Shown here piece after piece: positions 8,768-17,669 of a DNA stretch of 46,404 nucleotides. The DNA is taken from positions 1 to 46,404 of the forward strand of contig JAKLLR010000006.1 of assembly GCA_022014175.1 (NCBI GenBank). Reading direction: 5' to 3'. The translations under genes and the position numbers were made by a program. Position 1 is the first letter of the stretch; each line of letters begins with the position of its first letter. This DNA comes from Gammaproteobacteria bacterium. Its GTDB lineage: Bacteria > Pseudomonadota > Gammaproteobacteria > Immundisolibacterales > JAKLLR01. The notes under the pieces were generated by a model. That model was given only the letters and a program-made list of their open reading frames with translations, did not search any database and was not told the origin of the DNA.

Positions 8768-10231
8768 ATGAACCGACTACTGCCCCCCCTGCTACTGCTC
8801 AGCTGCCTTCTGCTCTCCGCCTGCGCCACCAACCCGGTGAGTGGACGGCAGAATTTTGTCATGATGAGCACTGACAAGGAGGTCCGCACCGGGGCTCAGA
8901 TGCATCCCCAGATCGTGCAGCAGTATGGCCTCTACAATAACCAGGCCCTGCAGAAGTATGTCGACCGAGTCGGGCAGGAGCTGGCCCGGGTCAGCCACCG
9001 ACCTGAACTCAACTACCGTTTCACCCTGCTCGACAGCCCGGTGATCAACGCCTTTGCCCTGCCTGGCGGATACATCTATATCACCCGAGGGCTGTTGATC
9101 TACCTGAACAGTGTAGATCAACTGGCCGCCGTACTCGGTCACGAGCTGGGGCATGTCACCGCCCGCCATTCAGTGCAGCAACAGGCCGCAGCCGGGGCCG
9201 CCAACATCGGTTACACCATCGGCTCCATTCTGGTACCGGGGTTGGGCAGCGCCGGGGTGAGCGACCTCTTCAACGTCGTCAGCACCGGCATCCTGAGGGG
9301 TTACGGCCGGGACCATGAACTGGAGGCGGATCGACTCGGTGCCATCTACCTCGCCCGGGCAGGATACGAGCCGGAAGCGATGATCGACGTGATCAGGGTG
9401 CTGAAGGATCAGGACAGCTTCGCAGCCGAACGGGCCAAGGCGGAGGGCCGCGAACATCAGGGCTATCACGGCCTCTTCTCCACCCACCCGGACAACGATG
9501 ACCGGCTACACAACGTTGTGGGCACCGCCGCCGCGCTGGCAGAAGCCGGGCCACGGAAGGGACTGGACAAAAGCTTTCTGAGCCGACTCGACGGTCTGGT
9601 TTTTGGTGATAGTAGCCACCAGGGCATTCGCCGCAACAACAGCTTCTACCACAAGAGCCTGGATATCAGGGTACAGTTTCCGGACCAGTGGACTCTGGAG
9701 AACAGCGCCAAACAGCTGACTGCCCGCGCCCCCGAGGGTAGCGCGGTGATGATCATGCTCAGCGATACCCGGCCAGAGAACCTGACACCGCTGCAGTACA
9801 TCACTAACACCATGAAGCTGAAACCTCTTGCTGGGCACCAGTCGCTGGATATTAAAAACAGTCCAGGTGCCAGCATACAGACCAAGATTCCCAGCCGCTC
9901 CGGCATACAGGTCGGACGGGTCAGCGTCCGTTATCTGGGAGAGACGGCCTATATTTTTCTGGGTGTGCCAAAGGATCAAAACCAGCTGTCCACATACGAC
10001 TCTGAGTTTCTGGAAGCCGCCCGCAGTCTCAGACGACTCACTCCTGCCGAGGCTAAACTCGCCGCGCCATTGCAAGTCCACCTGATTACTGCCAACAGCC
10101 ACACCCGAATCAGCCAGCTCGCCGAAGGCTCCGCCATCACCAACTATCCCGAGGCACAGCTGCGTCTACTGAACCAGCTCTACCCGGACCGCGAACCGGT
10201 CCCTGGTCAAACCCTCAAGATAATCCGCTAG
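8768..10231 (+). CDS. M48 family metalloprotease, lipoprotein
   Basis: 487 residues. The signal peptide ends in lipobox LSAC (Cys19), so the protein is a predicted periplasm-facing lipoprotein. The zinc motif HELGH is at 125-129, with a downstream HELEADRLG (183-191) supplying the third ligand. The M48 catalytic domain takes up the first half, followed by FSTHPDNDDRL near 237. The second half is an extra region ending in a LysM-like stretch (about 430-487) with RISQLAEGSAITNYPE and VPGQTLKIIR. It resembles the BepA/LoiP branch that degrades misassembled outer-membrane proteins, but BepA ends in TPR repeats and this one does not, so I give no symbol. The start has a poor ribosome-binding site. 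Confidence 0.88.
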   Translation: MNRLLPPLLLLSCLLLSACATNPVSGRQNFVMMSTDKEVRTGAQMHPQIVQQYGLYNNQALQKYVDRVGQELARVSHRPELNYRFTLLDSPVINAFALPGGYIYITRGLLIYLNSVDQLAAVLGHELGHVTARHSVQQQAAAGAANIGYTIGSILVPGLGSAGVSDLFNVVSTGILRGYGRDHELEADRLGAIYLARAGYEPEAMIDVIRVLKDQDSFAAERAKAEGREHQGYHGLFSTHPDNDDRLHNVVGTAAALAEAGPRKGLDKSFLSRLDGLVFGDSSHQGIRRNNSFYHKSLDIRVQFPDQWTLENSAKQLTARAPEGSAVMIMLSDTRPENLTPLQYITNTMKLKPLAGHQSLDIKNSPGASIQTKIPSRSGIQVGRVSVRYLGETAYIFLGVPKDQNQLSTYDSEFLEAARSLRRLTPAEAKLAAPLQVHLITANSHTRISQLAEGSAITNYPEAQLRLLNQLYPDREPVPGQTLKIIR

Positions 10232-10247
10232 CCCTGCTGAATTCAGA

Positions 10248-11468
10248 TCAGGCGGTCTCGGTCGGCCCCCGCAACTGCCAGTAACCCAGCCAGGCCGTCA
10301 GGCCACAGCCGCACATCATCAGCATGCCAAGCGCCAGAGTGAACCGCTGCCCGGACAGCAGAGGCACCCAGACTCCGGCGATCAGGGCATTGTTGGCGGT
10401 CTGGGCAAAACCCTGCAACGCAGAAACTGTGCCCCGCATCTCCGGCGCCTGATTCAACACCATCAAACTCAGGCTCGGCATTGCCAGCGACATGCCGCAA
10501 CTATAGATCATCATCGGCAGCATCGAGCCGGGCAGGTGCACCGGCAACAGCCCCTGCACAGCCAGGTTGAGCAGCGCCGCAAAGATCATCAGCCCGTAAG
10601 CCCGGACGATCGTTTTCGCTGGCGACCAGATCACCGCCACCCGGTGGGCGATAAAATTGCCCAGAATCATACCGCTGACCAGTGGCACCATCAGCCAGCC
10701 GAACTCGGTGACGCCGAGCCCCAGATGCTTAATAACAAACACCGGGGCGGCGATAATAAAGACATACATTCCGCCGAAATTGAGCGCCACCGCGGCGACC
10801 AGCGCGACAATTCGAGTGTTCTGCAACATCGAAAAATAGTTCATTAGCAGGTGGCCCGGATGAAATGGCTGGCGTCTCTCCCGCGCCAGCGTCTCCGGCA
10901 AGGCAAACAGACAGACCGTAAGCACGCTGATTCCGGTCAGCGAAAGAAACAGAAAGACCGAGCGCCAGCCCCAGTGGGCCTGCAACCAGCCGCCGATGAT
11001 TGGTGCCACCCCGGGGGCCACGGCGAAGACCATCATCACCTGGGCCAGCATCCGCTGGGCATGATGGCCCGCATAACGATCCCGCAGCAGCGCCCGGCCC
11101 ACCACCATGCCCGAGCCGGCGCCAAGCCCCTGACCTGCCCGGGCGAGGGTCAATTCACCGATAGTGTCGGCAAAGAAACAGCCAATCGATGCAAGCACAT
11201 AGAGACTCAAGGCCGCCAACACCACACGACGGCGGCCAAACGCATCGGACAGCGCCCCATGAAACAGCATCATCAGGGAAAAAGTGGCCAGATAAGCACT
11301 CAGGGTCTGTTGCATCTGCAGATCGGTGGCGCCCATCTGCAACATGATCTCAGGAAACGACGGCATGTAGGTGGTCACAGAGAAGGGGCCAATAGCCGCA
11401 GCAGCCGCCACCAGCATGGCCAGGCCCCAGCCTCTGCTATACTTCTGCTCGCCTGTTTGTGGCTCCAT
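10248..11468 (-). CDS. Bcr/CflA-type MFS multidrug exporter
   Basis: About 406 residues from the chosen ATG (MEPQTGEQKYSRGWG); the frame is open 12 codons further to 11504, but those codons look unlike coding for this family. Twelve hydrophobic segments are visible. Between TM2 and TM3 is the MFS motif A form GALSDAFGRRRVV, and TM4-5 has the Bcr/CflA/DHA1 pattern GMVVGRALLRDRY. Such inner-membrane proton antiporters export drugs such as bicyclomycin or chloramphenicol, or sulfonamides and cysteine; the substrate cannot be read here. Its 3' end faces the M48 gene 16 bases away, and it is divergent from uvrD with a gap of about 56 bases. Confidence 0.85.
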   Translation of the reverse strand: MEPQTGEQKYSRGWGLAMLVAAAAAIGPFSVTTYMPSFPEIMLQMGATDLQMQQTLSAYLATFSLMMLFHGALSDAFGRRRVVLAALSLYVLASIGCFFADTIGELTLARAGQGLGAGSGMVVGRALLRDRYAGHHAQRMLAQVMMVFAVAPGVAPIIGGWLQAHWGWRSVFLFLSLTGISVLTVCLFALPETLARERRQPFHPGHLLMNYFSMLQNTRIVALVAAVALNFGGMYVFIIAAPVFVIKHLGLGVTEFGWLMVPLVSGMILGNFIAHRVAVIWSPAKTIVRAYGLMIFAALLNLAVQGLLPVHLPGSMLPMMIYSCGMSLAMPSLSLMVLNQAPEMRGTVSALQGFAQTANNALIAGVWVPLLSGQRFTLALGMLMMCGCGLTAWLGYWQLRGPTETA

Positions 11469-11524
11469 GCGCGGTGCTACCATCCCGGAAAAACGCCACA
11501 ACATAGCACAGCCCCAGGCTGCTC

Positions 11525-13687
11525 ATGACCATCGAACTGCTCGCAACTCTCAACCCTGAACAGCGCCAGGCTGTCACCTCTGAAGCGACCCGGGTGCTGG
11601 TGCTGGCTGGCGCCGGCAGTGGCAAAACCCGGGTGCTGGTCCACCGGGTCGGCTGGCTGGTTGAACAGCATCTGGCAACCCCCTACAACATTCTTGCTGT
11701 AACCTTTACCAATAAGGCCGCCGGGGAGATGCGGGGGCGGATAGAAGAGCTGCTGCAACAACCGACCCGACAGATGTGGGTCGGCACCTTTCATGGTCTG
11801 GCCCACCGGCTGCGGCGGGCCCACTGGCAGGATGCCAACCTGCCGGAACATTTCCAGATTCTCGATAGCGAAGACCAGCTCCGGGCGATCAAACGCATCC
11901 TCAAGAACATGCAGCTGGATGATGCCCGCTGGCCACCGAAATCGGTCCGGAATTTTATCAACAGCCGTAAGGAGGCGGGACACCGGGCCCGGCATGTTGA
12001 CCCCCAGAACGACCCCTTTCTGGCAAAAATGGCGGCGATCTACCTGGAGTACGAACAGTATTGCCAGCGCTCCGGCCTGGTGGATTTTGCTGAACTGCTG
12101 CTGCGCAGCCTGGAACTCTGGCGGGACAAGCCCGAAGTGACCGCGCACTACCGGCAACGATTCAAACACATCCTGGCGGACGAGTTTCAGGATACCAACG
12201 CGCTGCAGTACGCCTGGCTGCAATTGCTGGCGGGCGATAGCTCTCACCTGTTTATCGTCGGCGATGATGACCAGTCGATCTACGGCTGGCGCGGCGCCCG
12301 CATCGAGAACATGCAGGAGTTCGTGGATGCCGGGACTGAAGGCAAGTTAGTCCGACTGGAGCAGAACTACCGCTCCACCAACACCATTCTGGGAGCAGCC
12401 AATGCTCTGATCGAACATAACCAGGAGCGGCTGGGCAAGAATCTCTGGAGTGCCGGGGAGAGGGGCGACCCCATACAGCTCTATCGGGCCTTCAACGAAA
12501 TCGATGAGGCCCGCTATGTGATCGATCAGGCCCAGGCCTGGATCGACAAGGGCCGGCCACCGGGCGAACTGGCCATTCTCTACCGCTCCAACGCCCAATC
12601 ACGGCTGTTCGAAGAGACCCTGGTGGCCCGGGGCATTCCCTATCGAGTCTACGGCGGGCAACGATTCTTCGAGCGCGCCGAGATCAAAGATGCCCTGGGT
12701 TATCTGCGACTGCTGGCCAATCCGGCGGATGACAGCGCCTTTGAACGAGTGGTTAACCACCCCCCCCGGGGAATCGGCAGCCGAACCCTGGAGATTCTTC
12801 GTGACGCCGCCAGACACCGGGATCTGTCACTGCATGACACCGCTCTCGCCCTGACTGCCACAGCTGATCTCAGCGGTAGGGCCCGTAACGCCCTAACGAC
12901 TTTCCTGACCCTGCTGGAAGAGCTCAAAGAGCGCTCGGCAGGTGCCACTCTGGAAGAGAAAATCGAACAGGTGCTGCGCGCCAGTCGACTAATCGAACAC
13001 TTTGCTGCAGAGCGGAGCGATAAAGCCGAAGCCCGGGTCGAAAACCTCCAGGAGCTGGTCTCAGCCGCCCGGGGGTTCGATGAACAGGCGGATGATGAGT
13101 TTGACCCCCTCAGCCAGTTTCTCGCCAATGCCGCGCTGGAAGCGGGAGATAACCAGGCGGAGGCCGGCGAAGACTGCCTGCAGATGATGACCCTGCACAG
13201 CGCCAAAGGGCTGGAATTCGATCAGGTCTTCATGGTCGGTGTGGAGGAGGGGCTGTTTCCCCATCAGCGCTCGCTTGAGGAGCAGGGCCGACTGGAGGAG
13301 GAGCGGCGACTCTGCTATGTGGGCATCACCCGGGCGCGCAAACATCTGAACATCTGCCATGCGGAGAGCCGTCGGCTCTACGGTGAGACCTTTTTCCCCC
13401 AGCCCTCTCGCTTTATCTCCGAAATCCCGGAAAACTATATCGAAGAGGTGCGCCTGGGTGGTCAGGATCAACAGCCCCTGTTTGCGCCAAAGACAAGATT
13501 CGCGGCCGGCATTCCACAACGGGGCCGCTACCGCAATGGCCAGAGCATTCGCCACAAAAAATTCGGGGAGGGGACGATACTGGCGATCGAAGGGGAGGGG
13601 GACAAGGCGCGAATCCAGGTCAATTTCAAAAACGTTGGAAAGAAATGGCTGATCGCCGGGTTTGCCAATCTGGAGCCATCCGCCTAA
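11525..13687 (+). CDS. uvrD: DNA helicase II (UvrD)
   Basis: 720 residues, the exact length of E. coli UvrD. Superfamily 1A motifs are all present: I AGAGSGKT (28-35), Ia TFTNKAA, II ADEFQDTN, III GDDDQSIYGWRGA, IV RLEQNYRS, V TLHSAKGLEFDQV and VI RLCYVGITRARK. It unwinds DNA 3' to 5' in nucleotide excision and mismatch repair and strips RecA filaments. The C-terminal segment with KFGEGTILAIEGEGDKARIQ is the Tudor-like domain that binds RNA polymerase in UvrD/PcrA. Rep was considered; the length and C-terminus favour UvrD. Confidence 0.95.
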   Translation: MTIELLATLNPEQRQAVTSEATRVLVLAGAGSGKTRVLVHRVGWLVEQHLATPYNILAVTFTNKAAGEMRGRIEELLQQPTRQMWVGTFHGLAHRLRRAHWQDANLPEHFQILDSEDQLRAIKRILKNMQLDDARWPPKSVRNFINSRKEAGHRARHVDPQNDPFLAKMAAIYLEYEQYCQRSGLVDFAELLLRSLELWRDKPEVTAHYRQRFKHILADEFQDTNALQYAWLQLLAGDSSHLFIVGDDDQSIYGWRGARIENMQEFVDAGTEGKLVRLEQNYRSTNTILGAANALIEHNQERLGKNLWSAGERGDPIQLYRAFNEIDEARYVIDQAQAWIDKGRPPGELAILYRSNAQSRLFEETLVARGIPYRVYGGQRFFERAEIKDALGYLRLLANPADDSAFERVVNHPPRGIGSRTLEILRDAARHRDLSLHDTALALTATADLSGRARNALTTFLTLLEELKERSAGATLEEKIEQVLRASRLIEHFAAERSDKAEARVENLQELVSAARGFDEQADDEFDPLSQFLANAALEAGDNQAEAGEDCLQMMTLHSAKGLEFDQVFMVGVEEGLFPHQRSLEEQGRLEEERRLCYVGITRARKHLNICHAESRRLYGETFFPQPSRFISEIPENYIEEVRLGGQDQQPLFAPKTRFAAGIPQRGRYRNGQSIRHKKFGEGTILAIEGEGDKARIQVNFKNVGKKWLIAGFANLEPSA

Positions 13688-13718
13688 TAAAAAGCTGTTC
13701 GTGATTGAGGGGAACAAC

Positions 13719-15299
13719 GTGCAGGGATTACATGCAACTCAGGGGCTCCGTCGTGCGGCCCAGTTAGCGCCTGAAAAAATCGGGCTGACCTGTGGCGAGC
13801 ACTCCCTGACCTGGGCCAGTCTTGAGCATCGGGTCAGCCGTCTGGCGGGGGTGTTACAAGAGCAGGGGCTGGCTCCCGGAGACCGGGTTGCCCTGCTGGC
13901 GCTGAGCGGGCTACACACCTTCGAGTATTTCTATGCAGTGCCCTGGGCCGGCGGGGTGGTGGTGCCGGTGAACTACCGGCTGGCACTGCCGGAACTCAGC
14001 CACATCCTGCGGGACTCCGGGGCCAAAATTCTCATTCTGGACCAGGCCCACAGCCATCTTCTGCCAGCGCTACAGGCGGCGGTGCCTGAATTGCAAACCC
14101 TGCTTGTCATTGATCCACCAAGCGGTGGATTAAGGGGCGCTATCGATTACCAGGCCGCCATAGAGCAGGCCACGCCGATACCTGATCAACTCAGAGGCAA
14201 CGATGAGCTCTGGGCACTGATCTATACCGGCGGTACCACCGGGCTGCCAAAGGGTGTGATGCTGTCTCACGGCAATCTGGTCGTCAATACACTGGTAGCC
14301 ATCAACATTCTTGGATTCACTGAGAGGAGTGCCTATCTCCATGCGGCACCCCTGTTTCACTGTGCCGGTGCAGCCCGCATCTACTCCACGGTAATGGCTC
14401 GTTGCCACAGCGTGGTGTTACCAAAATTTGAGGTCGAGACCCTGCTCGCGGCGATTGAAAGCCATGGTATCAACAAGATGCTGATGATCCCGACCATGCT
14501 GAACCGACTGCTCAACCATCCGAATTTCGAGGCCTACGACCTGAGCAGCCTGAAGGACATCGCCTATGGTGCGGCGGTCATGCCTCGTGCGGTTCTGGAG
14601 CGCGCCTTCGAGAAGCTGCCGGGGGTCCGTTTCAGCCAGTCCTACGGTATGACTGAGCTCTCCCCCACCGCCACGGTGCTGTCGGCCCGTTACCACACTC
14701 TGGAAGGCCCGGATTCAGGCCGTCTGGACTCCTGTGGTCAGGCCGTTTTCAATGCGGATCTCCGAATCGTCGACGATGATGACCGGGAGTGCCCGCCCGG
14801 GGAGGTCGGCGAGATCACCGTCCGCGGTCCCATGGTAATGCAGGGCTACTGGAATCTGCCGGAGCAGACCGCAGAGACTCTGCGTGGCGGCTGGATGCAT
14901 ACCGGTGATGCCGGTTATATGGACGACGAAGGCTTCGTCTACCTGGTGGATCGAATCAAGGACATGATCATCAGCGGTGGCGAAAACATCTACTCAAAGG
15001 AGGTGGAAGACGCCATCTATCACCATCCCGCAGTACTGGAGTGTGCGGTGATCGGCGTGCCCCATCCGGAGTGGGGTGAGGCGGTGCATGCGGTGGTTGT
15101 GCCCCGAGAGAACCAGAGCCTGACTGAAGCAGAGCTCATTGAGTACTGCCGGGGGCAGATCGCCGGTTACAAATGCCCCCGCAGTGTTGAGATACGGCAG
15201 CAGCCCCTGCCCCTCTCGGGGGCCGCTAAAGTGCTGAAAACAGCACTGCGGGATGCCTGGCAAAAAAAATCGGAAGATGCCACGCGGCAACCCAGCTGA
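13719..15299 (+). CDS. Acyl-CoA synthetase (AMP-binding, fatty-acid-CoA ligase type)
   Basis: 526 residues from GTG 13719, chosen because AGGGGAA lies just upstream and the family N-terminus (GLHATQGLRRAAQL) begins there. The frame is open back into uvrD. The ANL signature YTGGTTGLPKGVMLSH, A5 motif QSYGMTELSPTA, A7 HTGDAGYMDDEGFVYLVDR and the C-terminal A8/A10 region with DMIISGGENIYSKEVE and the catalytic lysine in LPLSGAAKVLK are visible. It forms acyl-AMP and then acyl-CoA from a free carboxylic acid, most likely a medium or long fatty acid. The chain-length preference cannot be read. It starts 31 bases after uvrD and may share its transcript. Confidence 0.88.
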   Translation: MQGLHATQGLRRAAQLAPEKIGLTCGEHSLTWASLEHRVSRLAGVLQEQGLAPGDRVALLALSGLHTFEYFYAVPWAGGVVVPVNYRLALPELSHILRDSGAKILILDQAHSHLLPALQAAVPELQTLLVIDPPSGGLRGAIDYQAAIEQATPIPDQLRGNDELWALIYTGGTTGLPKGVMLSHGNLVVNTLVAINILGFTERSAYLHAAPLFHCAGAARIYSTVMARCHSVVLPKFEVETLLAAIESHGINKMLMIPTMLNRLLNHPNFEAYDLSSLKDIAYGAAVMPRAVLERAFEKLPGVRFSQSYGMTELSPTATVLSARYHTLEGPDSGRLDSCGQAVFNADLRIVDDDDRECPPGEVGEITVRGPMVMQGYWNLPEQTAETLRGGWMHTGDAGYMDDEGFVYLVDRIKDMIISGGENIYSKEVEDAIYHHPAVLECAVIGVPHPEWGEAVHAVVVPRENQSLTEAELIEYCRGQIAGYKCPRSVEIRQQPLPLSGAAKVLKTALRDAWQKKSEDATRQPS

Positions 15300-15348
15300 C
15301 AGTTCTGAGTTCTACGCCCTGGGCCTGGGTGGAATTAGCGCCCGCAGC

Positions 15349-15365
15349 GTTCAGCTTCTGTTCAG
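15349..15365 (+). promoter_or_regulatory. Direct repeat GTTCAG-N5-GTTCAG, putative response-regulator site
   Basis: GTTCAG at 15349-15354 and again at 15360-15365, an exact 11-base period, placed 62 bases before the ATG of the His-rich protein gene. Tandem hexamers spaced by five bases are the usual footprint of OmpR/PhoB-family response regulators. The cognate regulator is not in the window. Confidence 0.45.
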
Positions 15366-15426
15366 TTATACCCCGTTAATCTGCTCCCCGACATTGGTGA
15401 TATCCACCCGTTAGGAGGTAGACAAA

Positions 15427-15804
15427 ATGAGCACAAAACAGAAACTGACGACAAGCCTGATCGCGGCCGTGGCCGCACTGACCATTGCGGGTGCCGCGTC
15501 CGCCGGAGATCGCGGTGATCGGCGCCTCGGCACCCACCGGGAGAGCCACTACAGCCATGATCGGGGTAGTCGGCATCACGATGCCCGCAGCGACCGGCAC
15601 TATCGGGATCGCTACCAGCGCAACTACTACCGGCACGATGCGGGCCGCTTTGGAAGCATCCCTCCCCAGTATCGGGGCCGTCATCACCGGCACGACCACA
15701 ACTGTGGTCATGGCAACCGGTACCGGAGCTATCGCGGCCATCACTACGATTCCGGCTACTACCTGACCCGGTTCCTGATCGACTATAGCCGTTACGATGA
15801 CTAA
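15427..15804 (+). CDS. Small exported His/Arg/Tyr-rich protein of unknown function
   Basis: 125 residues with a strong ribosome-binding site (TAGGAGG). A Sec signal peptide (MSTKQKLTTSLIAAVAALTIAGAASA) with an AXA cleavage site is followed by about 99 residues very rich in His, Arg, Tyr, Asp and Gly, with repeats such as RHHRHDHN, YRDRYQRNYY and GHGNRYRSYRGHHY. There is one cysteine in the mature part. The composition suggests metal or polyanion binding in the periplasm, but I know no matching family. It overlaps the frame of the next gene slightly and shares its operon. Regulation by the repeat upstream is likely. Confidence 0.75.
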   Translation: MSTKQKLTTSLIAAVAALTIAGAASAGDRGDRRLGTHRESHYSHDRGSRHHDARSDRHYRDRYQRNYYRHDAGRFGSIPPQYRGRHHRHDHNCGHGNRYRSYRGHHYDSGYYLTRFLIDYSRYDD

Positions 15805-15820
15805 GCGCAGGAGAGAACTG

Positions 15821-16351
15821 ATGCAAACCAAACGCTTTACCTTACTGGCGGGTCTCATCGCACTCGCCATGCACACCGGTGCGGGGGCGTCCCCCCGATC
15901 AGACAGCTACTATGATTATGCCGATGTTATTAGCGCGCAACAACTCTATCGCACGGTGAGAATCGACCGGCCGGTGCGGGAGTGCTGGGACGAAGCCGTT
16001 TATATGGAAGACCGGCGCTACAACTCGCACACGCCAGTAATTCTGGGTGGAGTTGTGGGGGGACTGCTCGGTCATGAACTGGGCCGAAAGGGCAGCCATG
16101 GTGGTCTCGCGACCGCCGCAGGAACCGTGCTCGGCGCTTCAATTGGACGAGATGCGCGGCAGAGAAACCGCGGTGGCCGTTATCAGACGGTCGAACGCTG
16201 TGAAACACGCCACGAAAGCCACGAGGAGGAGCGGGCGGATGGTTATCGGGTGACCTATCGTTACCAGGGCCAGGAGTATGTTGCCCGGACCGAAACAGAC
16301 CCGGGAGATCGGTTTCGGGTCAGGGTGGCAGTCTCCCCGGCGGAGAAATGA
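15821..16351 (+). CDS. Glycine-zipper (2TM) envelope protein
   Basis: 176 residues from ATG 15821, supported by AGGAGAG seven bases upstream; an earlier ATG at 15797 overlaps the previous gene and lacks a site. The signal peptide MQTKRFTLLAGLIALAMHTGAGA has no lipobox cysteine. The core VILGGVVGGLLGHELG...GTVLGASIGRD is a glycine-zipper pair of the Rick_17kDa/SlyB type. The end is a basic region with CETRHESHEEERADGYRVTYRYQGQEY, as in many gammaproteobacterial relatives. These proteins are thought to insert in or brace the outer membrane under envelope stress; the exact role is not known. Confidence 0.8.
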   Translation: MQTKRFTLLAGLIALAMHTGAGASPRSDSYYDYADVISAQQLYRTVRIDRPVRECWDEAVYMEDRRYNSHTPVILGGVVGGLLGHELGRKGSHGGLATAAGTVLGASIGRDARQRNRGGRYQTVERCETRHESHEEERADGYRVTYRYQGQEYVARTETDPGDRFRVRVAVSPAEK

Positions 16352-16354
16352 GCC

Positions 16355-16421
16355 ATCGGCCAGCAATCAGCCGATAGATGGCTGCCGCGGCGGGACCCCT
16401 GGGGGAGTCGGTCCCGCTGCG
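16355..16421. terminator. Two hairpins between convergent genes (possible terminators)
   Basis: ATCGGC (16355-16360) pairs with GCCGAT (16370-16375). A stronger stem, CGCGGCGGGACC (16386-16397) with GGTCCCGCTGCG (16410-16421), gives twelve pairs with one G-T wobble. Neither is followed by a T-run. Their place between the stops of the glycine-zipper gene and ftsZ suggests transcript ends for both strands. Confidence 0.4.
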
Positions 16422-16441
16422 ACAGCCTGTGTAACCCGCTA

Positions 16442-17608
16442 TCAGTCAGCCTGACGCCTCAGGAACGACGGAATCTCCAGGTACTCCATATCGATCTCGC
16501 GAAGGGGGCCATCAACCCGACCCCGCCGACTCGTCCGGTCTATTGTGGGGGAATCATATTTGCCGTAATCCATCGGACCCACGCCACTGGTACCGGTGGC
16601 GATACTGTCCACCAGAGCCATCGAGACGTCCGTATGACGTGAGACTCTTGCCCCCTCACCAAGTCCAGTCGCCACTACGGTCACCCGCATATCACCACCC
16701 GCTTCCGGATCAAGCACCGTACCAACCACAACCGTGGCGTTGTCGGAGGCAAACCCCTTGATGACGTCACCGACCTCCTCGAACTCACCGATGGACATAT
16801 CCAGCCCGGCGGTGATGTTCACCAGAATCCCCCGGGCCCCGGCAAGATCAATCTCTTCCAGGAAGGGGCTGGAGACTGCCGCCGCAGCAGCCAGGCTGGC
16901 CCGGTTCTCACCATGTGCGATCGCCGAACCCATCATCGCCATACCCATTTCACTCATCACCGTGCGGACGTCAGCAAAATCGACGTTGATCAGGCCTGGC
17001 CGGGTAATCAGCTCGGCGATCCCCTGAACCGCGCCCTGCAAGACCTGATTGGCGGCTTTGAAACCGTCGAGCAGGCTGACGTTGCGATCCAGCTCAGAGA
17101 GCAGCCGCTGATTGGGAATGATGATGACCGAGTCCACATGCTCAGTCAGCTCTGCAATACCCCGGTCAGCGATCTCCATTCGTCTGGCACCCTCAAAGCC
17201 GAAGGGCTTGGTCACAACAGCGACGGTCAAAATGCCCATGCTGCGAGCGATTTCGGCCACCACTGGAGCCGCACCGGTACCGGTACCCCCGCCCATACCA
17301 GCGGTGATAAACAGCATATCGGAACCCTCCAGAGCCGCGGAAATACGATCCCGATCCTCCTCCGCAGCACTCCGGCCAACCTCCGGGCTGGCACCGGCAC
17401 CGAGCCCCCGGGTGGCCTCTTTGCCAATCTGCACAATGGTATGCGCGTTCGACCGCCCGAGGGCCTGGGCATCAGTATTCGCCACCACGAATTCAACCCC
17501 GTCGATCTGTTCGTTCACCATCTGTTCAATGACGTTGCCACCACCGCCGCCAACGCCGATCACCTTAATCACGGCGCTTTGGCCCTGTGTCTCCAATAAT
17601 TCAAACAT
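16442..17608 (-). CDS. ftsZ: Cell division protein FtsZ
   Basis: 388 residues. GTP-binding tubulin signature GGGTGTG (106-112), N-terminal nucleotide-site glycines (GVGGGGGN near 18-25), T7-loop region NVDFADVRTVM, and the conserved C-terminal peptide EYLEIPSFLRRQAD (375-388) that binds FtsA and ZipA. It polymerises into the Z-ring at mid-cell. It is the last gene of the dcw cluster, 61 bases after ftsA. GGGGGAT about ten bases before the ATG is a good ribosome-binding site, fitting FtsZ's higher output than its neighbours. Confidence 0.98.
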   Translation of the reverse strand: MFELLETQGQSAVIKVIGVGGGGGNVIEQMVNEQIDGVEFVVANTDAQALGRSNAHTIVQIGKEATRGLGAGASPEVGRSAAEEDRDRISAALEGSDMLFITAGMGGGTGTGAAPVVAEIARSMGILTVAVVTKPFGFEGARRMEIADRGIAELTEHVDSVIIIPNQRLLSELDRNVSLLDGFKAANQVLQGAVQGIAELITRPGLINVDFADVRTVMSEMGMAMMGSAIAHGENRASLAAAAAVSSPFLEEIDLAGARGILVNITAGLDMSIGEFEEVGDVIKGFASDNATVVVGTVLDPEAGGDMRVTVVATGLGEGARVSRHTDVSMALVDSIATGTSGVGPMDYGKYDSPTIDRTSRRGRVDGPLREIDMEYLEIPSFLRRQAD

Positions 17609-17669
17609 GACTACATATCCCCCAGCTTACAAAAAACAAACAGCGCGACCGATCTGCCAAACAGAACGG

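Noticed and set aside
10851-11528. 225-codon plus-strand frame opposite the MFS exporter
   Set aside because: Gln/His/Arg-rich shadow of hydrophobic codons; no start site and no domain.
15376-15876. Minus-strand frame of 166 codons opposite the His-rich protein gene
   Set aside because: Ile/Val/Ala-rich antisense reading with no good start context; the plus-strand gene has a signal peptide and a strong ribosome-binding site.
17609-17669. Possible terminator or separate promoter between ftsA and ftsZ
   Set aside because: The 61 bases hold a T-rich stretch on the minus strand but no stem before it and no convincing -35/-10 pair.
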